27,203 bases of DNA from Gelidibacter sp039916245 (lineage in GTDB: Bacteria > Bacteroidota > Bacteroidia > Flavobacteriales > Flavobacteriaceae), in contig NZ_JBDSLS010000295.1 of NCBI RefSeq assembly GCF_039916245.1, positions 1 through 27,203 of the forward strand, written 5' to 3'. Shown here piece after piece: positions 7,900-14,418 of this stretch. The notes beneath the pieces were generated by a model. It saw only the letters and a list, made by a program, of their open reading frames with translations. It searched no databases and was not told the origin of the DNA. The translations under genes were made by a program, and so were the position numbers. Numbering within the stretch: position 1 is the stretch's first letter; each line of letters opens with the position of its first letter.

Positions 7900-7921
7900 A
7901 ACAGACTTTCAGTCTGTTTTA
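7900..7921 (+). terminator. Hairpin, probable terminator of the plus-strand operon
   Basis: AACAGACT (7900-7907) and AGTCTGTT (7911-7918) form a perfect 8-bp stem with a 3-nt loop. The T-run ending at 7920 is short. It lies 142 nt after the TlpA stop codon. Confidence 0.55.
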
Positions 7922-7974
7922 AAAACCTGTGGCACTTTAATCCATAGAAGTGATTTAATTAGATGAAAAGCATG

Positions 7975-8018
7975 AAAACCCAATTCAGAAGTTAAATCTG
8001 ATTTGGGTTTTTATTTTC
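7975..8018 (+). terminator. Rho-independent terminator
   Basis: AAAACCCAATTCAG (7975-7988) pairs with CTGATTTGGGTTTT (7998-8011) over 14 positions with one mismatch and a 9-nt loop. The T-rich tail TTTTTATTTT follows. It is the stronger of the two candidates downstream of the TlpA gene. Confidence 0.8.
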
Positions 8019-8332
8019 AAATATATGTCTCAGATTGAGAATGATTGATCGTTCAGTTCATCTTTTTAAAACTTGAAAGGATTGTGCTATAGAAAACTTA
8101 AAGTTAGTTTTGTCGTCTAAAGATTTTGATTTCGATTAGGATAACTGGAAGTCCAAAGGTCAAAATAAAAAAAGGTCAACCACTATCAGCGGGAAAGTTT
8201 TAGCTCAAATTAAATTATAGAACTTTTCTGGAGCTATCATCAATAGATCCGAGCTTTAGCTTGGGGTATGAAAATGTAGAAGAGCAAAGGGCTTTAGCCA
8301 AACTGTAACAGAAAAGTTTTAAAGTCTTTAAT

Positions 8333-8782
8333 TCAAATAAAGCGTCTTGTTCTTTTTTTATAGGCTTTATACTCTGGAAATTTCTCGCTTAATAACTTTT
8401 CCTCATAAACGGATTTAAAGTAAAATAAGACGAAAAGCAGAAGGGTTATCAAAAACTTATATAGCGACAAGGTGTAGATGGCATATCCAAAACCTGAAAA
8501 AATAAAAGCAGTATAAATGGGATGCCTCGACATACCAAATGCTCCAGTCGTAATCAATTTGCCAGAACTAACAGGAGAAGGAAAAGGGGAAAGGTTGGTG
8601 TTTAATTGCAGAAGCGCCACTATCCCAAGTATTACAGCAAGTACAAAAAACACTAAACCCGAATAGCAAAGCCATTCGGGCAGTTGTAGGTGAAATACTT
8701 GTAAGGGTAAAATATAAGCCACAAAAATGACCAATTGTATGGATACAAAAAGATAGTCCTTTATGGGTTTTTTTAGGCTCAA
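8333..8782 (-). CDS. Isoprenylcysteine methyltransferase (ICMT/PEMT)-like membrane protein
   Basis: A 149-residue membrane methyltransferase with about four hydrophobic segments. The C-terminal half carries the SAM-binding signature of the ICMT/PEMT superfamily. It reads GAFGMSRHPIYTAF (R86-H87-P88), then E127/E128 followed by L, F, Y138, Y141 and the closing TRRFI. Bacterial members methylate small thiols, lipids or other acceptors; the substrate cannot be read from sequence. The start is TTG at 8780-8782, overlapping the TGA of the upstream dioxygenase gene (TTGA), so the two are translationally coupled. There is no in-frame ATG nearby. MddA, which turns methanethiol into dimethyl sulfide, is described as ICMT-like but longer. 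Given the persulfide-handling partner, a thiol acceptor is an interesting but untested idea. Confidence 0.82.
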   Translation of the reverse strand: MSLKKPIKDYLFVSIQLVIFVAYILPLQVFHLQLPEWLCYSGLVFFVLAVILGIVALLQLNTNLSPFPSPVSSGKLITTGAFGMSRHPIYTAFIFSGFGYAIYTLSLYKFLITLLLFVLFYFKSVYEEKLLSEKFPEYKAYKKRTRRFI

Positions 8783-10110
8783 TTTTTGAATTGTTCTATA
8801 GCGTCGCTCAAATCATAAATTTCAATCCCATTCAATTCGTTTTCGAGGATGCTGCTTCCTGCTGCACTACGATAACCGCCAGCGCAGTGCACCACAATTG
8901 GTTTGTTGGTCGGAATTGTCTTAGCGGTTTCGCGTAACTCGTTCAATGGATGTGTGAGTGCTTTTTCAAAAAACTTTCCATCGTTGATTTCGCTATGGTT
9001 GCGTATATCAACGATAGTGTAATTATCTGGATGTTTTTTAAAGTCCTCCAAATCCAATTGTGGTGTTTTTACGAGATTTTCATCTGACAGTGTAATGACT
9101 TGTCTTACTTGACTTTCATAGCCTATTTTGGCTAAACGATTTAAAAGCTTGTCCTTGTTTTCTTTATGGTCAATAACCAAAGTAAACTTTTCGTTGGGCG
9201 TAATAATTGAGCCAATCCAAGTTTCAAATTTTGCAGTATCCGAAACTGCTTGAATATTAATACTGCCTTTTAAATGACCTTTCTTAAAGTCAGCTTCATC
9301 GCGAATATCAACAATAAGGCCTGTTGCCGTAGTGTTTTCGATGAAAGGGATCTTGTCAATCGATGCCTCCAAATTCTTAGCCCCCGTTTTATTGATGTCC
9401 ACATTAAATCCAAAATAAGATGGGATAAAGGGTTGTCCATCGAGCAAAGTGTTCATGAATTTCTCTTTGGATTGTTTTTTAAAAGCCCAGTTGCCCATAC
9501 GTTCATCGCCCAAAGTGCTGCTTGCAGCTTCACTTAAATTTTTTCCACAGAGTGAACCGGCACCATGAGCTGGATAAACAATGGAATCATCTGGTAAATC
9601 CGTGAACTTCGTTGTTACGGTATCGTACATCATTTCGGCCAGTTCTTCTCGTTTGGCTTTCATATTACCCACTTTTTCCCGAAGATCTGGGCGGCCAACA
9701 TCGCCAATAAAGAGTGTGTCTCCAGTGAATAGTGCTGTTTTGTCTCCTTCTTTAGCCACTATCGTAATACTATCTGGAGAATGTCCAGGAGTGTTAATGG
9801 CTTTCAGGGTAACCTCGTCTAAAGCAATTGTATCGCCATCGTCAAATGCGTGGTGCGGATAATCAGCGCCCAATTTTTCACTGTTGTAGATGGTGGCTCC
9901 AGTTTCTTTATGGATTTCTAGATGTGAACTCACAAAATCGGCGTGTGGATGCGTTTGGATCACTGCTACTATTTTAGCGTTGTTAGCTTTCGCAAAAGCA
10001 TAATATTGTTCTGGATTTCTTTCTGGATCAATAACGGCCATCTTGCCATCGCTAACTATAGCATAGGAATAGTGGGCAAGAGGTTTGTATTCAAATTGCT
10101 TAATATTCAT
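8779..10110 (-). CDS. CstB-like persulfide dioxygenase fused to two rhodanese domains
   Basis: A 443-residue cytoplasmic protein with three parts. The metallo-beta-lactamase persulfide dioxygenase domain (~1-240) has THPHADFVSSH (H54, H56, D58), NTPGHSPDS (H110), FTGDTLFIGDVGRPDLR (D131) and YPAHGAGSLCG (H182). The central rhodanese-like domain (~255-345) lacks an active-site cysteine, with VIDHKEN at the expected place. The C-terminal rhodanese domain (~350-443) has VVHCAGGYRS with C409. Architecture and length match S. aureus CstB (about 444 residues), which oxidises low-molecular-weight persulfides and yields thiosulfate. Phe59 replaces the second-site His of HxHxDH, as expected of the mononuclear Fe(II) branch. 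The gene leads a two-gene operon with the ICMT-like gene. Upstream I see only a GTTAC half-site, not the full dyad found elsewhere in the window. Confidence 0.9.
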   Translation of the reverse strand: MNIKQFEYKPLAHYSYAIVSDGKMAVIDPERNPEQYYAFAKANNAKIVAVIQTHPHADFVSSHLEIHKETGATIYNSEKLGADYPHHAFDDGDTIALDEVTLKAINTPGHSPDSITIVAKEGDKTALFTGDTLFIGDVGRPDLREKVGNMKAKREELAEMMYDTVTTKFTDLPDDSIVYPAHGAGSLCGKNLSEAASSTLGDERMGNWAFKKQSKEKFMNTLLDGQPFIPSYFGFNVDINKTGAKNLEASIDKIPFIENTTATGLIVDIRDEADFKKGHLKGSINIQAVSDTAKFETWIGSIITPNEKFTLVIDHKENKDKLLNRLAKIGYESQVRQVITLSDENLVKTPQLDLEDFKKHPDNYTIVDIRNHSEINDGKFFEKALTHPLNELRETAKTIPTNKPIVVHCAGGYRSAAGSSILENELNGIEIYDLSDAIEQFKN

Positions 10111-10182
10111 AGTTTCTAGTTTTTATAAGTTTAAAAAAGGTTGCCAAAATTTGCTGTAACCGTTTAAGTTAAAATATTTTTT

Positions 10183-10791
10183 TTATTTCAGCTTTTTAAA
10201 ACTGCAGAATTGAAAGTTCTGTATGGTTTCAAAAGGCGTCACATGATCTGTTGTAAGGCATGTTACTTTTTCAAAGTGGTTTTCATAAACTTTTGCCAAT
10301 CCTATCTCATCATATTGGGAAATTTCCAATCCGCTGCATTTGGTAGGGCCTTGCTTTGAAAAGGTGCCAATGATCAATCTATCGGTAACAAATTCATTAA
10401 CAATGGACCTATATTTCTGAATATCTTCTTTGGTGGTCAAAAAATGAAAAGCTGCACGATCGTGCCATAAATCATAAGTTTCAGTAGGCTGAAAAGCGAT
10501 TATATTACATACAATCCATTTGACATCATTAGCTCTTTTACCCAAACGTTTTTTGGCTCTTTCAAGGGCCTTGGCAGAAATGTCCAGCACGGAAATATTT
10601 TCATAGCCTTCTTCAAGTAAAAAATCGACGAGTTTGCTGTCGCCACCGCCTATGTCAATTATTTTGGCCGTTTTGGGTAAATTAGCCGCTCGTATCAATT
10701 CCAAAGAAACTTCTGGTTTTTCTTGCGTCCAACTGACTTGGTCGGGAGTTTTATTTTCATAAACGGTTTCCCAATGTTGTTTTGTGTTCAT
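10183..10791 (-). CDS. Class I SAM-dependent methyltransferase
   Basis: A 202-residue soluble Rossmann-fold methyltransferase. Motif I is IIDIGGGDSKL (residues 44-54), the acidic end of strand 2 is ISVLDIS (D70), and a post-II segment reads LWHDRAAFHFL (109-118). The N-terminus HWETVYENKTPDQVSW resembles small methyltransferases of the Methyltransf_11/12 and TPMT-neighbour groups. The acceptor is not predictable. It sits alone on the minus strand between the persulfide dioxygenase (72 bp downstream) and a 398-bp gap upstream, and could be co-transcribed with the former. A weak promoter-like TAAGTTTC (one mismatch to TAnnTTTG) lies about 40 nt upstream. Its place among sulfur genes hints at a thiol or metalloid substrate, which is speculation. 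Confidence 0.8.
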   Translation of the reverse strand: MNTKQHWETVYENKTPDQVSWTQEKPEVSLELIRAANLPKTAKIIDIGGGDSKLVDFLLEEGYENISVLDISAKALERAKKRLGKRANDVKWIVCNIIAFQPTETYDLWHDRAAFHFLTTKEDIQKYRSIVNEFVTDRLIIGTFSKQGPTKCSGLEISQYDEIGLAKVYENHFEKVTCLTTDHVTPFETIQNFQFCSFKKLK

Positions 10792-11189
10792 ATTATTCTA
10801 TAAAATTGATTTTTGAAACTTATCCGAGATTTCTATTTGTTCTTCTCAAAAAGAAAGTAGAAATATATTTCGGCAATATTAGACCTTACAAATTACCCTA
10901 TTTTATTATGCGAACCCAAAGTCCTCATTAAAGAAGATCAATATCACTTTGACATTACTTTAGAATGCGTTTATTTTGAGGGAATAACTGTAAACTAACT
11001 TTTATAAATTAAAACTTCAATTAATGAGAGTTGAATACAATTTTTTAAGAGTCTTTTGGTCTAAATTTATTCCAACTTTTTGAAAAAAATAATTAAATAT
11101 CATAAAGCCTAAATAAGGCCATTGAAAACGAGGATTGGAGTTTTCTAATGGATGATTTCAAAACCTCAATCATCTTAAATTAGAAAGGC
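10792..11189. other. Intergenic region between two methyltransferase genes
   Basis: No gene is visible. An imperfect inverted repeat (arms 11133-11144 and 11160-11171, two mismatches) lies just beyond the TPMT-like gene on the minus strand. It may be a weak terminator, but no T-run follows. The rest is AT-rich without recognisable structure. Confidence 0.45.
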
Positions 11190-11774
11190 TTATTTCTTCT
11201 TTTGAGCTTTTAAAAACAATTCTCTTCCATCTCTTTTTGGATGTGAATTATAAGCAAGTTCCATCTTGTAAATATTAAAATAGGGTTCAAAATAGCCTAC
11301 ATATTCTGTTTTGCATCCTCCAAATGGTGGTTTGTCATTGCTGAATGTGTCATCAAAAAGCAAGCCCACTATTTCTCCTTCTTTATTGAGTAATTGAGAG
11401 GATTTTGCGGTGTAAGCCGGTCTTAGTTTTGGGTCTATGGCACAAAAGAAAGTTTGTTCAATGATAAGGTCAAATGACATTTCCAAATCGAAAAAATTCT
11501 TGTGAATTAAATGTGCCGCAGGAAATGACGGTACGCGAATTTTAATATTGTTTAGCGCTGTATTAGAGAGGTCAACAACATACACATTTTTGAATCCATT
11601 ATTGTGCAGATATTCGGCTTCATACGAATTGCCGCCTCCCGGAATTAGAATTCTCAAGTCCTTATTGGTCAATTGATCAAAATAGGATTTAAGAGGTGGC
11701 GAGATTACGCCCAAATCCCAACCTGTGTCTTCGTTTTTATAATGATTGTCCCAAAAAGACTCTGATAAATCCAT
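11190..11774 (-). CDS. TPMT-like (thiopurine S-methyltransferase family) methyltransferase
   Basis: A 194-residue soluble methyltransferase of the TPMT family. The N-terminal signature is FWDNHYKNEDTGWDLGVISPP (W8; TGWDLG at 17-22). Motif I is IPGGGNSYEAEYL (from residue 44), followed by VYVVDLS. Family members S-methylate aromatic or small inorganic thiols, and bacterial relatives act on metalloids and, as I recall, on H2S or methanethiol. The ATG shares its first base with the stop of the thioredoxin gene (TAATG), so the two are translationally coupled. This is the last gene of the rhodanese operon. The setting supports methylation of a reactive thiol or sulfide species as a detoxification step; that is inference. 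Confidence 0.85.
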   Translation of the reverse strand: MDLSESFWDNHYKNEDTGWDLGVISPPLKSYFDQLTNKDLRILIPGGGNSYEAEYLHNNGFKNVYVVDLSNTALNNIKIRVPSFPAAHLIHKNFFDLEMSFDLIIEQTFFCAIDPKLRPAYTAKSSQLLNKEGEIVGLLFDDTFSNDKPPFGGCKTEYVGYFEPYFNIYKMELAYNSHPKRDGRELFLKAQKKK

Positions 11775-12070
11775 TAATTGGTAGTCTTTATGATATTAAT
11801 AATGTCCTCTTTTTTAAGCAGGCCAGATTGTCTCCAAACCTGTTTTCCGTTTTTAAACAATAACATGGTAGGCACTCCTCTGACTTGATATTTAGCGGCT
11901 AAGGCTTGGTTTTTATCGACGTCAATTTTTATAATGGATATGTCATCTCCTAAGCTTTCTTTGACCTCTTTTAAAACCGGAGCCAGCATTTTGCATGGCC
12001 CACACCATTCAGCAAAGAAGTCGACTAAAACGGGTGTTTCTTGATTGATTATTTCTGAAAATTTACTCAT
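11774..12070 (-). CDS. Thioredoxin
   Basis: A small cytoplasmic thioredoxin of 98 residues from the preferred start. The active site is EWCGPCKMLAPVL with C23 and C26, the buried acidic position is VDFFAEW, and the cis-proline loop is VRGVPTMLLF. I chose the ATG at 12068-12070 because MSKFSEIINQ is a normal thioredoxin N-terminus and lies just after the upstream stop. An upstream in-frame ATG at 12088 would add six residues (MINKSN) and overlap the previous gene by 11 nt, and cannot be excluded. It is coupled to the TPMT-like gene by TAATG. A dedicated thioredoxin in an operon with rhodanese and heme-lipoprotein genes suggests release of rhodanese-bound persulfide sulfur or general thiol repair, rather than the housekeeping trxA. 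This role is inferred. Confidence 0.92.
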   Translation of the reverse strand: MSKFSEIINQETPVLVDFFAEWCGPCKMLAPVLKEVKESLGDDISIIKIDVDKNQALAAKYQVRGVPTMLLFKNGKQVWRQSGLLKKEDIINIIKTTN

Positions 12071-12077
12071 ATTGGAT

Positions 12078-12710
12078 TTATTTATCAAAAGTCACGCTCC
12101 AAATCCCCCTAACTTGATTCACATTATATCCAATGGCTTTATCATTTGGGTATAATAGGGTAAGTTGTCTCAGCGTAGATGGTTCGATGCTCTTATTTGG
12201 TTGGCCATGGCATTGCAAGCACATGGCATTTGTAAGAATAGGATAATAGGTATCAATCTTCGTGTCTGAGTCCTTTACAATTGGGTTGGGTGACTCTTTA
12301 TTTGCAATAATTTGTTTAAAAGTTTCTATATATTCCAACTCTTGCTCATTAGCTTGATTGCTTTGGTTTCTAGGTTTGTCTGAAACACGTTTTATATTTC
12401 CATTATACACCACCGCCATACTATCCGTCAAAGGATAAGCTTTTTCATTACAAAATGATAAAGCGCCTAAGGTTCCATTTTCCTGAATGGCCTGCATCAA
12501 GTTTTTCCCTAAAACAGCTTGAGTATTTAGTGCATATTGTAAGCCACGATCTGCATAAGATAAAGTGTCAATCGTTGTTATTTTAGGAGTTTTCTCGGGA
12601 GTGGCGCGTATTTCAACTTTTTTTTCTATTGAAATATAATCGGTTTTTTTATCCTGATTACAGCTGAAAAAAGAAAACAATACAACTAAAACTAAAAATG
12701 CATTTTTCAT
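12078..12710 (-). CDS. Tll0287-like (DUF3365) heme c lipoprotein
   Basis: A 210-residue lipoprotein with lipobox FFSC (Cys17), so it is anchored in the envelope. After a polar linker, residues ~50-210 match the Tll0287-like/DUF3365 fold: LGKNLMQAIQENGTLGALSFCNEKA with conserved C87, then a single c-type heme site C164-L-Q-C167-H168 in NAMCLQCHG. Family members bind heme and are thought to sense or carry electrons or small ligands; many are periplasmic sensor domains. Here the domain stands alone, so it may be a small redox carrier or heme sensor in the envelope. It lies between the HMA gene (39 bp) and the thioredoxin gene (7 bp from the preferred start). A role passing electrons from the secreted rhodanese step is possible but not shown. 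Confidence 0.85.
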   Translation of the reverse strand: MKNAFLVLVVLFSFFSCNQDKKTDYISIEKKVEIRATPEKTPKITTIDTLSYADRGLQYALNTQAVLGKNLMQAIQENGTLGALSFCNEKAYPLTDSMAVVYNGNIKRVSDKPRNQSNQANEQELEYIETFKQIIANKESPNPIVKDSDTKIDTYYPILTNAMCLQCHGQPNKSIEPSTLRQLTLLYPNDKAIGYNVNQVRGIWSVTFDK

Positions 12711-12749
12711 CTTGCTTAGGTTATTTTGTGATTTTACCAGTGGCGCAGC

Positions 12750-12989
12750 TTACAAAGGATTTGCTTTTGATATCAAAGAATTGTTGTCTTCTATGGAAGG
12801 ATACCCGAGATGCTTTAATTTTTCTTTCACAATTAAAATATCGGCATCATTCAAATAATTGAAAGATACCTTTTTTTCTTCTACATCTATGTGGAGATTA
12901 CTGATGTTTTCAATAGTCGAAATTTTGGACGATATGGTACTCGCACACCCGCCACATTTTAGATTTTGTACTAATATTGAAGTTTTCAT
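12750..12989 (-). CDS. Heavy-metal-associated (HMA) domain protein, CopZ-like
   Basis: A 79-residue single HMA domain. The metal-binding motif is KCGGCAST with C12 and C15, preceded by a strand (SILVQNL) and followed by the expected beta-alpha-beta pattern (VEEKKVSFNY, EKLKHLGYP). Such proteins bind Cu(I), Zn or other soft metals and pass them to ATPases or sensors. There is no signal peptide, so it acts in the cytoplasm. It begins 4 nt after the secreted rhodanese gene. No metal ATPase is nearby, so it may buffer copper released during sulfide or thiol stress, or it may be a domain recruited for thiol chemistry. The family call is firm; the metal is not. Confidence 0.9.
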   Translation of the reverse strand: MKTSILVQNLKCGGCASTISSKISTIENISNLHIDVEEKKVSFNYLNDADILIVKEKLKHLGYPSIEDNNSLISKANPL

Positions 12990-12993
12990 GAGC

Positions 12994-13359
12994 TTAGTTG
13001 TAATTCAAGAAGCCTCCTTTTAAATCGTATATTTCTTTAAATCCCATGGCGGATAGTTTTACTGCACTTTGTTTGCTTCTGCTTCCGCTTCTGCAATAAA
13101 TATAAACGGGTTTTTGTTTGTCCAATTTATTAAATTCTTCTGTGAATTCCGCAGAATAGAAATCTATGTTTTTCGCATCTTTAATATGACCAGAGTTGTA
13201 CTCATCGGGTGTTCTAACGTCGATTAATTGTACTTCTTTATTAGATATAGAGTCTTTAAAGTTCTGAACATCTAAAATCTTGTACGCCTTATTTTGTTGC
13301 GCCGTTACGCCTAAAATCGAGCCGAATAGTGCCATAATTATGATTATTTTATATTTCAT
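12994..13359 (-). CDS. Secreted single-domain rhodanese
   Basis: A 121-residue sulfurtransferase with a cleavable signal peptide (MKYKIIIIMALFGSILGVTA, then QQ), hence periplasmic. The rhodanese domain shows LIDVRTPDEYNSGHIKDAKN, then the active-site loop IYCRSGSRS with C89, and ends YDLKGGFLNY. A six-residue CRSGSR loop is the usual active-site loop of single-domain rhodaneses (PspE/GlpE-like). They move sulfane sulfur from thiosulfate or persulfide to thiol acceptors. It is the first gene of the operon running to 11190. Its ATG lies 17 nt after a TAATTTTG -7 box with a GTGACnnnnGTTAC dyad 22 bp upstream, so it is likely activated together with the TSUP and DoxX operons. Substrate choice cannot be judged. 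Confidence 0.92.
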   Translation of the reverse strand: MKYKIIIIMALFGSILGVTAQQNKAYKILDVQNFKDSISNKEVQLIDVRTPDEYNSGHIKDAKNIDFYSAEFTEEFNKLDKQKPVYIYCRSGSRSKQSAVKLSAMGFKEIYDLKGGFLNYN

Positions 13360-13376
13360 CTTTTTGTTTTATTTTT

Positions 13377-13420
13377 CAAAATTACATGATTTGTTTTAAA
13401 ATTTGAGTGACTAATGTTAC
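13377..13420 (-). promoter_or_regulatory. Crp/Fnr-like dyad plus -7 box of the rhodanese operon
   Basis: The dyad GTGAC-TAAT-GTTAC (13407-13420) differs at one half-site base from the other two sites. On the minus strand, 22 bp downstream is TAATTTTG (complement of 13377-13384), a full -7 match. The gene start follows 17 nt later. Distances from dyad to start codon are identical at this site and at the TSUP gene. Confidence 0.65.
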
Positions 13421-14418
13421 ACAACTGTATTTGGTGTCATTTACAATGCCGTTAATTATACTTTTAATCTATTTAAGTAGATTTACTTATAGAAAACATT
13501 TCTGTTGATTGTGTAGATAAGGGTTCAGCGCTTCCTTACAAAGTAAAGTTAGTGATTACATGACAACTAAAAAATTATATAGAGTTAATTCTCTCTGCTA
13601 AATAGTGTGGTAAAGAGTATTTTGTGGATAGGTTTTTATTGAGCGAAAATAGACGAGAAACCGCTATTTACTTAAGGATTTCCTGTTGGGTATGACTCTG
13701 AAAATAAAAGTTATGGAAAGAACTTTTATAGAAATTTATGATTTCATGTTTTTATATTCAGAAACACTATTGTCCGGAAAAGAATTAAGACACTTCGACA
13801 AGCTCAGTAACCGCCGCTTCGCTGATAGAACCAAGAACAAAGACTAAACACGTAATTAACTGAAAATAAGGGCTGTGAAATTATAAATAGAAGTAGGTTA
13901 TGATGTTTTAGCAATAGTTTTCAAAAAAACCTCGAAATGAAGGAGATTGAGGATCGAAAACAGTGAAAGACCTTTTTTTATCACTATTAATAGATCAACT
14001 CAACTCTAATCGGAAAACATTGATTCAAAAAATGGATAATTATATACTTCGACCACTGTTAAAGATCCAGAAGAAAATCCTTCCAACTTAAAAGCTAATT
14101 CACAATTCAATTTCCTTTATCGATTTAGAAGAATTAAGACCCTAAAACCTGTGAATTCACTTTTTTTCATAATAAAAACGAACAGAAATTTAATTTTTCT
14201 TGTGCATTCAATTTCTCTTTAAATTGAGCATAATGGATTAAACTTAATTCATTAATTTTATCGATTCCTTTGGTTTTCTACATAACAAGAGTACTTATAG
14301 TCTTTCTTCTAATGTGTTTAAAATCATAATTTTAATTTTTTTAATCTAATGTTGAGCTTGCTGTTTTATGGCAAGTTGTGTTTTTTTGATGTGCTAAAGT
14401 AAAATCTATATTATATAA
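13421..14418. other. Gene-poor 1-kb region
   Basis: About 1 kb between divergent genes with no credible open frame. Apart from the repeat-like patch at 13790-13830 it is strongly AT-rich with scattered oligo-A and oligo-T runs. The promoter of aspA should lie near its right end, but I find no clean TAnnTTTG there. Confidence 0.5.
13790..13830. repeat. Probable dispersed intergenic repeat fragment
   Basis: The patch ACACTTCGACAAGCTCAG (13790-13807), followed by a GC-richer stretch with CTTCGCTGA, stands out from its AT-rich surroundings. It resembles a short dispersed intergenic sequence I recall from many Bacteroidota genomes. No second copy occurs in this window, so the call rests on memory and composition. 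Confidence 0.4.

Larger units (their letters stand above)
7758..8332. other. Convergent intergenic region with several hairpins
   Basis: No gene is visible between the ends of the plus-strand operon (7757) and the minus-strand operon (8333). It holds a perfect 10-bp inverted repeat AAATTTTTGA/TCAAAAATTT (7818-7827 and 7837-7846) and two plus-strand terminator candidates listed separately. The right half (8020-8332) is AT-rich. I see no clear terminator for the minus-strand operon and no recognisable remnant gene there. Confidence 0.6.

Noticed and set aside
8019..8332. Possible degraded gene between the convergent operons
   Set aside because: I could not assemble any recognisable protein motif in any frame; AT-rich non-coding DNA is the simpler reading.
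10154..10168. GTAAC/GTTA sequence upstream of the CstB-like gene
   Set aside because: The half-sites are not spaced by four bases and the -7 position is wrong; I treat it as a chance half-site.
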